Below, in pieces: positions 8,751 through 25,858 of a DNA stretch of 64,000 bases (positions within the stretch are counted from its first letter, which is position 1; each line of letters begins with the position of its first letter). Made by a program: the position numbers and the translations under genes. Origin of the DNA: an uncultured Acidobacteriia bacterium (GTDB taxonomy: Bacteria; Acidobacteriota; Terriglobia; Bryobacterales; Bryobacteraceae); contig CAIVPR010000020.1 of assembly GCA_903907865.1 (NCBI GenBank), positions 1 through 64,000 on the forward strand, given 5' to 3'. A model generated the notes under the pieces. The model did no database searches. It saw only the letters and a program-made list of their open reading frames with translations, and was not told where the DNA came from.

Positions 8751-9727
8751 GTGCCACCGGCCGTTTCATTTTGGCCGCGACAGCCTTCTGCGCTGTCGCC
8801 CAGGGACACGCTATCAGCATGTCCTCTGGATTCGCCACCGTCCAAGGCAACCGCGTCGAGTACATCCTGCGCATGCCCCAGTACGAAATGGTCCACGTGA
8901 AGGACCCGTTGACGCTGTTCGAGCATGTCCGATTCACCAGTGCCGGTGAAGCCGGCCGGAGGCTGGACGGCGAATGCCACCCCGATACTGCAACGGCGAA
9001 CGTGGTCTGTGCGGCCAACTACCAGTTCCCGGCAGGGGTGGACCGGCTCGGCGTGGAATCTACGCTGCATGAGATCACGGTCCCCAACCACATCCACATG
9101 CTCCACGCGGAACGCAATGGCAAGCCCGACCAAGCCATTTTGGATTCGGCGTTCCCGTCGGCGTCGCTGGCTTTCCGTCCGCCGACTGCGTTCGAGATTC
9201 TCGTAGACCAAGCGATGGCCGGGGCCGTCCGGGCATGGAGCGGGGCGGTGCAGGTGTTGCTGCTGGTCTCGCTTGCCGTGGCCGCCCGACGCCGCCGGGA
9301 ATTGCTGGCGCTCGGCTTGGCTTTTGCGGTTGGCGAGTGCGCGGGGACGTACGGAATCCTGCAATCGAACTGGCAGCCGACACCGCGGTTCGCCGAGTCC
9401 GCCGTGGCCTTGGCATTGGCTTATCTGGCGCTGGAGAACATCGCGTTCCCCGAATCCAAGGGGCGTTGGCTGCTGGCGATTGTATTCGGCGCGTTCGAGG
9501 GGATGTATTTTTCGCTGTTTGTGGCCGAGTCGGGGTTCAAGACGCACTACGTCCTAGGTGGGGCGGTTGTAGCGGATGCAGTGGCGCTAGCGTTTGCAGC
9601 GTTGGCCGCGTTCGGTCTTTCGAAGGTGGAGTTTGTGGCGCGACACCGGCAGTTGTTGACACGGATCGCTTCCGGCCTTCTGCTGGTGACGGGCCTCGGG
9701 TGGTTTTTCGTGCGTCTGAGCGCCTGA
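8747..9727 (+). CDS. HupE/UreJ_2-like membrane protein
   Basis: 326 residues. A signal peptide (ILAATAFCAVAQGHAISMS) precedes an extracytoplasmic region of ~140 residues. From about residue 150 there are roughly six hydrophobic helices (VQVLLLVSLAVAARRR, LALGLAFAVGECAG, AVALALAYLALENIAF, LLAIVFGAFEGMYFSLFVAE, AVVADAVALAFAALAAFGL, IASGLLLVTGLGWFFVRL). The ALENI and GAFEGMYFS helices are those of the HupE/UreJ_2 family, which has been proposed to move metals such as Ni or Co. The start ATG at 8747 overlaps the preceding stop as ATGA. No hydrogenase or urease genes lie nearby, so the metal link is only by family. Confidence 0.7.
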   Translation: MSATGRFILAATAFCAVAQGHAISMSSGFATVQGNRVEYILRMPQYEMVHVKDPLTLFEHVRFTSAGEAGRRLDGECHPDTATANVVCAANYQFPAGVDRLGVESTLHEITVPNHIHMLHAERNGKPDQAILDSAFPSASLAFRPPTAFEILVDQAMAGAVRAWSGAVQVLLLVSLAVAARRRRELLALGLAFAVGECAGTYGILQSNWQPTPRFAESAVALALAYLALENIAFPESKGRWLLAIVFGAFEGMYFSLFVAESGFKTHYVLGGAVVADAVALAFAALAAFGLSKVEFVARHRQLLTRIASGLLLVTGLGWFFVRLSA

Positions 9728-9766
9728 CCCGCAACCGTCTTCTCGGACCGCTCGTCCAAAGGACGG

Positions 9767-9772
9767 TATAAT
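9767..9772 (+). promoter_or_regulatory. Consensus -10 box directly before the cyclophilin gene
   Basis: TATAAT lies 5 nt before the TTG start at 9778. Transcription from this hexamer would begin at or near the start codon, giving a leaderless mRNA. No good -35 is seen at 17 bp (CGGACC at 9744-9749). Confidence 0.5.
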
Positions 9773-9777
9773 TCACG

Positions 9778-11100
9778 TTGCTGCACATCAAGCCCTTCGC
9801 ACTCTGTTTCCTGGCCTTTGCCGCGGTTCTTCCTGCCCAGACGATCCCGCCTGAAGTCCGATTCCACACCAATCTGGGCGATATCGACGTGGCGTTGACC
9901 CCGGACGCCGCTCCGAAAACGGTCGCCAACTTTCTCAGCTACATGAGCAAGGGGGCGTACTCAAATTCGATCTTCCATCGGTCCGTCCCGGGTTTCATCA
10001 TCCAGGCCGGGGGCTTCCAGTTGATCAACCACAGTGTGGTGACGACGGCGCAGGACCCGGCGGTTGTCAACGAATTCAACGTTACCAACGCGCGAGGGAC
10101 GATCGCGATGGCCAAGCTCGGCACCGACCCCAACAGCGCCACCAACCAGTGGTTCTTCAATCTGAACGCCAACGGGTCGAACTTGGACAACCAGAATGGC
10201 GGCTTCACCGTTTTTGGCAAGATCCTGAATTCCGCAGGGCTCGCGGTCATCGACAAGATCGCCGGACTTCCCGTGCTGAATATCGACGGTAATGTCTTCA
10301 GCGCTACACCGCTTACGAACTACAAGTCGGGGACGATCCAAGACTCCAACTGGGTACAGGTCACGTCCATCGTCACGATTCCGAATAGCATTCCGGCCGC
10401 GTTCACCGACTCCGCAAGTTCCTTGGGCACCAGCGCTACGGGCATCGCGCCGGGGCAGATTCTCGCGATCTACGGAACCAACATCGGACCTGCGGCAGTC
10501 ACGGTGGCGACGCCGGACGCGAACGGCGTCATCGGGACCTCGCTGGCTGGTACCCGCATTCTGTTTAATAACAATCCGGCGCCGATCCTGTTCACATCCT
10601 CGGGGCAGGTGAACGTGGTTGCGCCGTATAGCTTGGCGGGGTTGAACACGGTCGCGGTGGTTGTGGAGTATCAAGGGATCCGGACGGGCACGATTTCGAT
10701 GCCGGTCGCGACCGCGAACCCCTCGGTCTTCACCTTCAATTCCGGCAAGGGCGATGCAGCAATCCAGCACTTCCCCGACTACGCCACCATCAACAGCAAC
10801 AACCCGGCCCAGTCCGGCGACATCCTGATCCTCTACGCGGAGGGCCAGGGCGCGGTATCGCCGGCTGTCCCGGACGGCACGATTCTGTCCAGCACCCTGC
10901 CTGTGCCTGTGGGTAAGACGCAACTGCTCATTGACGGCCAAGTGGTGCCGACCAGTTATGCAGGCGCGGCACCGGGTCTGATTGCGGGGGCGCTCCAGAT
11001 CAATTTCACCGTACCGCAACTGGCCCCGGGCTCGCACTTGATCCAAGTGCAGGTCGGCGACAGGTTGAGCCAAACGGGCGTCAATCTTCAGACGAAGTAG
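9778..11100 (+). CDS. Exported cyclophilin-type PPIase fused to TIGR03437 domain
   Basis: 440 residues from a TTG start, with a signal peptide (LHIKPFALCFLAFAAVLPAQ). Residues ~25-200 are a cyclophilin domain: VRFHTNLGDIDVALTPDAAP, then IFHRSVPGFIIQAGGF (the catalytic-site motif) and TNQWFFNLNANG. The C-terminal ~230 residues are the TIGR03437 module common in Solibacter-like Acidobacteria, with LAIYGTNIGPAAV, INFTVP and the closing LIQVQVGDRLSQTGVNL. Peptidyl-prolyl isomerases speed proline cis/trans change in folding proteins, here probably outside the cytoplasm. The role of TIGR03437 is unknown. The gene follows the HupE-like gene by 50 nt but has its own -10 box. Confidence 0.88.
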   Translation: MLHIKPFALCFLAFAAVLPAQTIPPEVRFHTNLGDIDVALTPDAAPKTVANFLSYMSKGAYSNSIFHRSVPGFIIQAGGFQLINHSVVTTAQDPAVVNEFNVTNARGTIAMAKLGTDPNSATNQWFFNLNANGSNLDNQNGGFTVFGKILNSAGLAVIDKIAGLPVLNIDGNVFSATPLTNYKSGTIQDSNWVQVTSIVTIPNSIPAAFTDSASSLGTSATGIAPGQILAIYGTNIGPAAVTVATPDANGVIGTSLAGTRILFNNNPAPILFTSSGQVNVVAPYSLAGLNTVAVVVEYQGIRTGTISMPVATANPSVFTFNSGKGDAAIQHFPDYATINSNNPAQSGDILILYAEGQGAVSPAVPDGTILSSTLPVPVGKTQLLIDGQVVPTSYAGAAPGLIAGALQINFTVPQLAPGSHLIQVQVGDRLSQTGVNLQTK

Positions 11101-11217
11101 GGGGGCAGTCCCGGGGTTGGATCGAGCGATTCAACCCATCGTTTGCCGTGGGTCTCGTATCTGCCTTGCCTTGCGCAACACCGGACCGAGAGTCAAAGGG
11201 ACTGAGGGATGGGAGGA

Positions 11218-11631
11218 TCACTCAGTCCTCAGCAGCCGATTAAAACCAGCCTGTTCGAAATGATGATCCATAGTGAGCGCGGACGAAATATTTGAGTCGC
11301 GCATCACGACGAAGCTCGAGCAATCGACGAGGCTGAAGTCCTTGTCCCTGTGCCGAGCCAGGAATGCCCAACTGAGCCTGTCCAAGTCCCTGCCCACGTG
11401 GACGACTTCAACCCATGGAGCATTCCGGATGGTATCGAGATATTCAACGCGCTGCGGATGCGACACCCGGAAGGGACTCATCAGCAAGGCCGTTAGCTCT
11501 GCTAGGACGTAGTTTGTGGTTACGACGGCCTCCCGACGGCGACGGGCATTTTGCAGCAAGGTGCGAGCCCTGCGGTGGTGTGGTTCCCGCTCCACAAGAA
11601 AGCTCGCCCAACCAGACGTATCTACGAACAT
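11218..11631 (-). CDS. PIN-domain ribonuclease toxin (VapC-like)
   Basis: 137 residues with the PIN fold signature: MFVDTSGWASF (first acidic residue), a conserved Glu in NYVLAELTALL, and SLVDCSSFVVM with the later Asp in SALTMDHHF. VapC toxins cleave tRNA or rRNA and are neutralised by a co-transcribed antitoxin. The upstream minus-strand gene (stop 11643, 11 nt away) encodes the likely antitoxin. A closely related but frameshifted PIN gene lies at 14954-15372, downstream of intact rpoC. Confidence 0.82.
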   Translation of the reverse strand: MFVDTSGWASFLVEREPHHRRARTLLQNARRRREAVVTTNYVLAELTALLMSPFRVSHPQRVEYLDTIRNAPWVEVVHVGRDLDRLSWAFLARHRDKDFSLVDCSSFVVMRDSNISSALTMDHHFEQAGFNRLLRTE

Positions 11632-11642
11632 GGCAGGAACGG

Positions 11643-11873
11643 TTACGCGAGGTTCCTGTAGATTGCCTCGCCGATGTATTCATCGTGCCGGGCGGCGACA
11701 TCCGACAAGGGCGACTTGATCGATCCGGCGAGCCGAAGGAGCGGGTCGGGAAGCAACTCATCCAGAATATCCGCGGCGACCCGTTCCGGCGTCAGCGATT
11801 TCTGTAGGGCCTCGCGCAGCAGTTCTTGGTATGTGTCGTCGGCCACGTCCAAGAGGATGGAGTGTCGCAGCAT
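11643..11873 (-). CDS. VapB-like antitoxin of the first PIN module
   Basis: A 76-residue protein from ATG 11873 (a GTG at 11897 is an alternative). The N terminus MLRHSILLDVADDTYQELL is beta-strand then helix. The C terminus carries DPLLRLAGSIKSPLSDVAAR then RHDEYIGEAIYRNL, a block shared almost exactly with the antitoxin at 15369-15605. This arrangement (small gene immediately before a PIN toxin) is standard for VapBC; the DNA-binding fold is not certain from sequence alone. Confidence 0.72.
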   Translation of the reverse strand: MLRHSILLDVADDTYQELLREALQKSLTPERVAADILDELLPDPLLRLAGSIKSPLSDVAARHDEYIGEAIYRNLA

Positions 11874-11944
11874 GGCTTCAGAATAGCACCATTGCACAAA
11901 ACGGCGGTTGCGGAGGGCGGAGCGGGGGTGGTAGAGTGGGGGCC

Positions 11945-12202
11945 ATGCGGACAGATACCTATACGAAGGCGGTTCTCACGGTGATTGCGGTGTTCCTGGG
12001 GATGATTGCTTTCAAGCAGTATGTGCGACCGGATGTGGTGGCTCAGGCGCAGGGCGGGTTTGCGGGGGTGCAGTACTTGTCGAATTGCAATTCCTGCTTC
12101 TACGATGGCCGAACAGGCGAAATCGTCAAGTACTCCGGCACCGAGGTATTTGGCCACTATCGGCTGTCGAAAGTCGGACAACCATTGGTAAGGATTAAAT
12201 AA
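11945..12202 (+). CDS. Small exported or membrane-anchored protein, 85 aa
   Basis: MRTDTYTKAVLTVIAVFLGM gives a single N-terminal hydrophobic segment. A short Gly/Asn/Tyr-rich domain follows (VQYLSNCNSCFYDGRTGEIV, ending HYRLSKVGQPLVRI). Similar short proteins are frequent in Acidobacteria; function unknown. It is convergent with the truncated rpoC copy, with the terminator at 12205-12234 between them. TAGAGT (11932-11937) lies 7 nt before the ATG, another leaderless-style start. Confidence 0.6.
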   Translation: MRTDTYTKAVLTVIAVFLGMIAFKQYVRPDVVAQAQGGFAGVQYLSNCNSCFYDGRTGEIVKYSGTEVFGHYRLSKVGQPLVRIK

Positions 12203-12204
12203 AA

Positions 12205-12234
12205 AGCCGGGCGGACCTTTCGGTCCGCCCGGCT
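12205..12234 (-). terminator. Rho-independent terminator, rpoC-direction
   Basis: A perfect 13-bp inverted repeat: AGCCGGGCGGACC (12205-12217), loop TTTC, GGTCCGCCCGGCT (12222-12234). On the minus strand the stem is followed by TTTTTATTTA, so it terminates transcription coming from the truncated rpoC copy (stop at 12261). It may also act on the small plus-strand gene. It looks like the original terminator of the rpoB-rpoC operon, now separated from intact rpoC by ~3.4 kb. Confidence 0.88.
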
Positions 12235-12260
12235 CCCTCACTCCCACCAAGAAGTGAAAA

Positions 12261-12833
<573 letters not shown>

Positions 12834-12995
12834 TCAACTCGGGTTCAGCGGGGGAGACAGACGAGTTGACCACTCCAAGATGCGGGCCTGGGAGCCCGGG
12901 GCGTCGAATTCCTGCGCCAGTGAATCGGGGAATCCCGACCGACCGTGCGGAAGCCGGGACACGGCTACTACGACCACCTGTCGTCCTGTCGCCGA

Positions 12996-13910
12996 TCAGT
13001 TCTGGTCGACATCGATACGATGAACGGATCTCGGGCGGCCGAGCGCGTCGACCTCCTCGCGACTTTCACTCGCGATGTTTCCCAAGACGTCAGTGTGGAC
13101 AGCCGTTGGTCGGCCTAATAAATCAAACTCGGGTCGGCTTTCTCCGGTCTTATTACCCTGAGCGTCCGAGTGGACGACAATTGGTCCTCCAAGAACGTCG
13201 GTTTCAGTCCTGCTTTCGCCAACCTCTTTGCCTCGAGCGTCTGTATGAACTGTTATTGGTCGTCCGAGCCAGTCCGTATCCGGCCTACTCTCGCCGAGTT
13301 TATTACCTGACGCGTCAAAGTGCTCCTCCTTCGGACGGCCCATCCAGTCGGTGGTAAGCCTTGAGAAGCGAACTATTGTGGAGTTAGGGAAGATCGCTCC
13401 GAGAACTCGGGCAATGACGGCCAATACGACTACGGTTAGGATGACCGCCAAGGCGATATACGCGATGGTCGCTAGGAGTGCAACGGCAACCGCCCAAATG
13501 AACAGGACCGCACTAAGTCGTATGCCCGCACGGAAATGTATATCGGCCACTGACGCAGTCAGACGGAACACGCCCAACATCGCCGAATAGATGGGGCGAC
13601 GCACAAAACGCGCGACATTCCCATGTTGTGAGGCAAGGTCTTCGGAGCCAGAGGCAACGCGCTTTTCAACAAGAGTAATGCCTTCGGTCAATCGGGAAAC
13701 ACGGATAGTGTTAACCAAGGTTCCGGCGATCAGAGGAAGCAATAGGAGAAGCAGTACTGGGAGCGTGGATCTGATGCTCACGCTCAGCCAGACCAATCCG
13801 ACCGTGGCGAGGCCGCCAACTACACGGAGCAACCACTCCCGAGCTTCCGCGTTGTCGGAACTCGAGGGGCGTGACAGGGGAGACACGGGTGAAGGCTCAT
13901 TACATTCCAT
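12996..13910 (-). CDS. Membrane protein with 25-residue tandem repeats, unknown
   Basis: 304 residues. Two hydrophobic regions (about 30-66 and 128-175) suggest two hairpins of membrane helices, separated by a polar stretch (VSRLTEGITLVEKRVASG). From residue 188 there are four complete and one partial copies of an exact 25-residue repeat with the pattern D-x-L-G-R-P-x-x-V-H-x-D-x-x-G-N-x-x-G-E-S-R-x-E-x. The pattern loosely recalls YD-type or other beta-hairpin repeats, but I do not recognise the family. The gene lies between the two rpoC tails and is visibly less GC-rich than the core genes, fitting imported DNA. Confidence 0.65.
   Translation of the reverse strand: MECNEPSPVSPLSRPSSSDNAEAREWLLRVVGGLATVGLVWLSVSIRSTLPVLLLLLLPLIAGTLVNTIRVSRLTEGITLVEKRVASGSEDLASQHGNVARFVRRPIYSAMLGVFRLTASVADIHFRAGIRLSAVLFIWAVAVALLATIAYIALAVILTVVVLAVIARVLGAIFPNSTIVRFSRLTTDWMGRPKEEHFDASGNKLGESRPDTDWLGRPITVHTDARGKEVGESRTETDVLGGPIVVHSDAQGNKTGESRPEFDLLGRPTAVHTDVLGNIASESREEVDALGRPRSVHRIDVDQN
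12999..13349 (-). repeat. 75-bp coding tandem repeat (4.7 copies)
   Basis: Repeat units begin at protein residues 188, 213, 238, 263 and 288 of the membrane protein, each exactly 25 codons. At protein level the copies are similar but not identical (DWMGRPKEEH, DWLGRPITVH, DVLGGPIVVH, DLLGRPTAVH, DALGRPRSVH), so this is an old repeat kept by selection rather than a fresh DNA expansion. Confidence 0.85.
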
Positions 13911-14049
13911 TGCGACTCTTTTTGCTCAACTCTAGCCTAACTTGTTAGATCGTGTGGGCAGGATTCTTTGTGAGGGCGGTACTTATACGAAGAACGACGA
14001 CAGCCTGCACACGCTGGCAGGTCGAACGGAATCCGCCGCGAGAACCCTC

Positions 14050-14700
14050 TTAACGCACATTGGACGAAAGCCACGTGTCCGTGTTTAGTAGGCCAGTATC
14101 GAAAGCAATAACCTGCCACGTCTTCGCGAATTGGTTATACTTGACGATGCTTCTGAACTTTGATCGATCCTCGGACTGCGCAGCGAGAGCCGGGCCAAGG
14201 ACAGACGCCACTTCAGTAGGTACTTTGAGAAAGGTTCCGAGGATAAGTCGATATTTCTCTCCAGGAGTGGCAAGTGGTCCAGAATAGTCCTGGTCAGTTG
14301 TGACTTCGTCAATGCGAACATCGGCGATTTTCACGCGGAAGATCCTCAACTCTTGTCCAGCCACAGGGATGACTGGCGGATTAAGCGACATCAGCTTTGA
14401 GGTCCCTGCGATTTGAACCGGAGTCCCAAGGCCCTGAGTTCGATTCAAATATGAGTCCCAGTAAGCTTGAGGGATCTGGCTGACGACGACCAACCCTGCG
14501 CGTTGAAGCTGCCCGACCAGGGCGAGAGTTTTATCGTCAAGGCGAGTCTTGCCTATCGGAACTGAGAAACTCCCGGCAGCCTGGATTAGAACCTGCTCGA
14601 CTGCCCCACGGGCGTCAGAAGTCTGTGCATGGCAAGCCAGTGCTAGCACGCAAGTCGATGCTAAGACGCGAGACAAGAACACGGATGTCACATTCGGCAC
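14050..14700 (-). CDS. Secreted protein of unknown function, 216 aa
   Basis: Starts at GTG 14700, with AAGGAGAA 5 nt upstream. A signal peptide is clear (SVFLSRVLASTCVLALACHA, then QTSDARG). The mature part holds no motif I recognise; it contains a helix-rich start (AVEQVLIQAAGSF, KTLALVGQLQRAGLV) and beta-rich later segments (LRIFRVKIADVRIDEV, KYRLILGTFLKVP) ending KTWQVIAFDTGLLN. It lies inside the rpoC-tail-flanked island next to the repeat-bearing membrane protein. Confidence 0.6.
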   Translation of the reverse strand: MPNVTSVFLSRVLASTCVLALACHAQTSDARGAVEQVLIQAAGSFSVPIGKTRLDDKTLALVGQLQRAGLVVVSQIPQAYWDSYLNRTQGLGTPVQIAGTSKLMSLNPPVIPVAGQELRIFRVKIADVRIDEVTTDQDYSGPLATPGEKYRLILGTFLKVPTEVASVLGPALAAQSEDRSKFRSIVKYNQFAKTWQVIAFDTGLLNTDTWLSSNVR

Positions 14701-14953
14701 GACTTCTCCTTAAACCAACAGTGTCCGTTCCGGACCTACAGAGCGACCATCACGCAACTCCGACAACGGGTTGCGAGTGATTCGCATACGTGGAACGAGG
14801 CCGAGGCACACGACGATGCTCCATTACTGGCATTGTACGTGCTGGGGGGGGGATGTCAAGAGTTTGCAAAAATAAAGTAAAATCCGGGCAAAAGGCCCAT
14901 TTACGAATACTTGACCACCATCCGGCGAGCGTTTCAAGTGTGACACTTGCGAG
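14701..14953. other. Intergenic spacer with G9 tract
   Basis: No gene was found. A run of nine G (14844-14852) lies in the middle. The segment separates the secreted-protein gene (its start side) from the 3' end of the frameshifted PIN gene. Confidence 0.4.
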
Positions 14954-15372
14954 CTACGGCTTGAGCAACCGCACAAACCCGGCCTGTTCAAAATGCCGGT
15001 ACGTCGTCAGTGCCAGCCGCAACCCACGCTCACGCATCACGACAAAACTGGAGCAATCGACCAAGCTCCAGTTCTTGTCCAAATGCCCGCGAAGGAGATT
15101 CCGGCTACGAACATCCAGCGCGGGATCGATGTGAAGCACTTCAACCCAACTCGCACGCGTGATTCCATCGACGAGTTCGCCTGCCGCGGGCTCGGCACCC
15201 GAAACGGACTTGTCAGCAGGGAAAACAATTCCGCAATCACGTAATTCGTCGTTACGAGCAAGCCCCCGCCGCCCTGTAGTTCCGATACGATTTTCGCACT
15301 TAGAAGGTGGGTTGGTTCACGGGAAACGAAGAGGCTGGCCCAACCAGCAGTATCGACGAAAACACTGGTCAC
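14954..15372 (-). pseudogene. Frameshifted PIN-domain toxin (VapC-like)
   Basis: Begins at GTG 15372, overlapping the antitoxin stop as GTGA, and reads SVFVDTAGWASLFVSREPTH then TTNYVIAELFSLLTSPFRV like the toxin at 11218. After SPRQA the frame is lost near 15190. The expected continuation (ELVDGITRASWVEVLHIDPA, then SLVDCSSFVVM and YRHFEQAGFVRLLKP) is read in another frame to the TAG at 14954. Loss of one base in the Arg-Gln-Ala codons explains it. As given it cannot make a full PIN domain; a sequencing error must be excluded. Confidence 0.8.
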
Positions 15373-15605
15373 TCGCAATCTCGGAGAGACCGGTACAACA
15401 CCTCTCCAATATACTCATCGTGCCTTTCGGCGCCGTCGGAAACATCCGATTGAATCGACCCGATCAGCTTCAGCAAAGGGTCCGACAACGAATTCTCCAC
15501 GAGACGCAATACCACGGCCTCGGGACTTTGATGGCGAACCTGGGCGGAGCGGATCAACTCCACCCAAGTAGCATCGGGGACTTCAAGAACCAAGGTCTGG
15601 CTCAT
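15369..15605 (-). CDS. VapB-like antitoxin of the second PIN module
   Basis: 78 residues from ATG 15605. Its start lies only 7 nt after the rpoC stop codon, so it is read from the rpoB-rpoC transcript unless an internal promoter exists. MSQTLVLEVPDATWVELIRS leads into DPLLKLIGSIQSDVSDGAER and RHDEYIGEVLYRSL, the same C-terminal block as the antitoxin at 11643-11873. Its partner toxin overlaps by GTGA but is frameshifted. It may survive as a lone antitoxin able to neutralise related toxins. Confidence 0.72.
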   Translation of the reverse strand: MSQTLVLEVPDATWVELIRSAQVRHQSPEAVVLRLVENSLSDPLLKLIGSIQSDVSDGAERHDEYIGEVLYRSLRDCE

Positions 15606-15612
15606 CCCTAAC

Positions 15613-19818
<4,206 letters not shown>

Positions 19819-19842
19819 GGTGTTAGGCTCCCGGTTCCTTGA

Positions 19843-24213
<4,371 letters not shown>

Positions 24214-24792
24214 CGAGAACTCCGTTATCGACCGGCGGGGCGCTTAGAACGCCGCCGCCGCAAAACCAGAAACGCCGGGATCAATGGCAAGCCTGAAAAC
24301 GACCGGGGCGGACGGGAAACATGTCCGTCCTGGACAACTATTCGTCCGGACCACTTGCCGTGGCCCCCCCGGATGTGCAACTCTGAATGTTTTAAACGTG
24401 GAAACCGTAGCTGGAACTTCACGCTGCGGGGAAAAGCCGGAGGTGCGGGGGTTACGGGAGAAAAGGCGCACGACGTACCGACGAAGGCGCGACGCACCAT
24501 CGTTGGTGAAACCAACCGGACTGAGTACTGACTTCAAAGAATCCAGCGCCACCGTCACCAATCCGGCTTCAACCTTGCCAAACGCATTTGGGTCGACTTG
24601 ACCCGGCAAGATTCGTCCTGACACACTGACACAACAGGAGAGACACGCCAAGATACGACGTTAGCATCCTTGTAGTCAATCTGTCAACATGCTCCCGCAA
24701 AAAGCCGCGCGGCGGCCGCGACGTTACCGCCGCGACCGCCACGCTGGCCCTGATTCCCGTAAACGCAAGCCCGCCCAAAGGCGGAACCAGCG
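24214..24792. other. rplL-rpoB intergenic region (579 nt)
   Basis: No gene was supported on either strand. On the minus strand a candidate promoter occurs just after rplL (24658-24687), which would give rpoBC an mRNA leader of ~440 nt. In other bacteria this spacer contains attenuation and RNase III processing sites; I could not define such a structure here with confidence. Confidence 0.4.
24658..24687 (-). promoter_or_regulatory. Candidate promoter for rpoBC
   Basis: Minus strand: perfect TTGACA (24682-24687), an 18-bp spacer and TAACGT (24658-24663). The -10 keeps the essential T-A-…-T positions only. Confidence 0.35.
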
Positions 24793-25173
24793 CTACTTGA
24801 CTTCGACAGTTGCGCCGGCTTCGACCAGTTTCTTCTGGATGGCCGCAGCTTCGTCCTTGCTGACGCCTTCCTTGACCGGCTTCGGCGCTCCGTCAACCAG
24901 ATCCTTGGCTTCCTTGAGGCCGAGGCTGGTGACCGCGCGAACTTCCTTGATGACGTTGATCTTGTTGGCACCGGCCGCGACAAGAATGACCGTAAATTCG
25001 GTCTTTTCTTCCACCGGCGCAGCAGCCGCAGCCGGAGCCGCTCCCGCAGCAGCCGCAGGGGCCGCAGCAGCAGCCGAAACGCCCAGCCGTCCTTCGAGCA
25101 ACGTGACGAGCTGCGACGCTTCAAGCAGCGTCAAGCCCTGAATCTGATCCGCAATCGCGTTGATATCCGCCAT
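24793..25173 (-). CDS. rplL: 50S ribosomal protein L7/L12
   Basis: 126 residues: N-terminal dimerisation helices ([19 protein letters not shown]), a long Ala-rich hinge (residues ~33-55) and the compact C-terminal factor-binding domain ([20 protein letters not shown], then [20 protein letters not shown], ending AGATVEVK). L7/L12 forms the ribosome stalk that recruits translation GTPases. It lies downstream of rplJ after a 130-nt spacer with two GC-rich hairpins. Confidence 0.98.
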   Translation of the reverse strand: MADINAIADQIQGLTLLEASQLVTLLEGRLGVSAAAAAPAAAAGAAPAAAAAPVEEKTEFTVILVAAGANKINVIKEVRAVTSLGLKEAKDLVDGAPKPVKEGVSKDEAAAIQKKLVEAGATVEVK

Positions 25174-25249
25174 GATCTTAAAAACTCCTCTTCTTGCCTA
25201 AACTCGTGATGAACTTGGTTGATGAAACTCGCATCGTGGACAACGGGAC

Positions 25250-25292
25250 CGCCGGGGATGCCGGCGAAGTGCCGCCGGACGAATCCGGCGGC
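25250..25292 (-). promoter_or_regulatory. Tandem hairpins between rplJ and rplL
   Basis: On the minus strand GCCGCCGGA-TTCG-TCCGGCGGC (25271-25292) makes a 9-bp stem closed by a UUCG tetraloop, followed by CGCCGG-CATCC-CCGGCG (25250-25266). No U-tract follows, so it is more likely an RNA processing or stabilising element, or a partial terminator that adjusts the L12:L10 ratio, than a full terminator. Confidence 0.5.
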
Positions 25293-25303
25293 CGGGTCGT
25301 CCG

Positions 25304-25831
25304 CTAAGCGCTGAACTTGTTTTCCTTGACGCCTTGATCGACCACAACCGCGAGGTTGCGTCCGACCGCGCTCAATATCGTGACCAACCGCTGCGCCGGC
25401 GCGTTGATGAGGAACAACAGCTTGGACTGGATCTGTTCCTTCGGAGGCAGGTTCGCCAAGTCGGCGATAGCGCTGACATCCACCGCGCGGCCTTCCACCA
25501 AACCCGCTTTGAAAACAAAAGCCGGGTTGGTCTTGGCGTAATCCCGCAATGCCTTGGCCAAGGCCACGGCGTCGCCCGTCGTGTAGGCCATCGACGTCAT
25601 GCCCTTCAGGCCGGCCAGCACCGCATGTGCCGGCAAACCTTCCGAAGCCACTTCGGCGATGTTGTTTTTCACAACCTGGTACTTGCCACCCGCCGCCCGC
25701 ACGGTCTTGCGGAGGTTGAAGTCCTGGCTGACCGTCATCTTCTGGAATCCGGCGACGAACAGGTTGTTCGTCTTTTGGAGTTCCTCGCGCAACAGCGCGT
25801 AATCCTTTTTCTTCTGGTCCCTGTTTTTCAT
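25304..25831 (-). CDS. rplJ: 50S ribosomal protein L10
   Basis: 175 residues. Family features include YALLREELQKTNNLFVAGFQ at the N terminus, LRKTVRAAGGKYQVVKNNIA, and a C-terminal helical tail that binds L7/L12 dimers (LLFLINAPAQRLVTILSAVG). L10 anchors the stalk to 23S rRNA and represses its own operon in many bacteria. It lies 27 nt downstream of rplA. Confidence 0.97.
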   Translation of the reverse strand: MKNRDQKKKDYALLREELQKTNNLFVAGFQKMTVSQDFNLRKTVRAAGGKYQVVKNNIAEVASEGLPAHAVLAGLKGMTSMAYTTGDAVALAKALRDYAKTNPAFVFKAGLVEGRAVDVSAIADLANLPPKEQIQSKLLFLINAPAQRLVTILSAVGRNLAVVVDQGVKENKFSA

Positions 25832-25858
25832 TTCAGACTCCGGGATGTACGCCGCGCG

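Noticed and set aside
12999-13349. The 75-bp repeats as a CRISPR-like or intergenic array
   Set aside because: They are in frame, coding and continuous without spacers.
14844-14852. G9 tract as a phase-variable switch
   Set aside because: It lies in a spacer behind a pseudogene with no start codon nearby; only the tract at 36868 has a plausible target.
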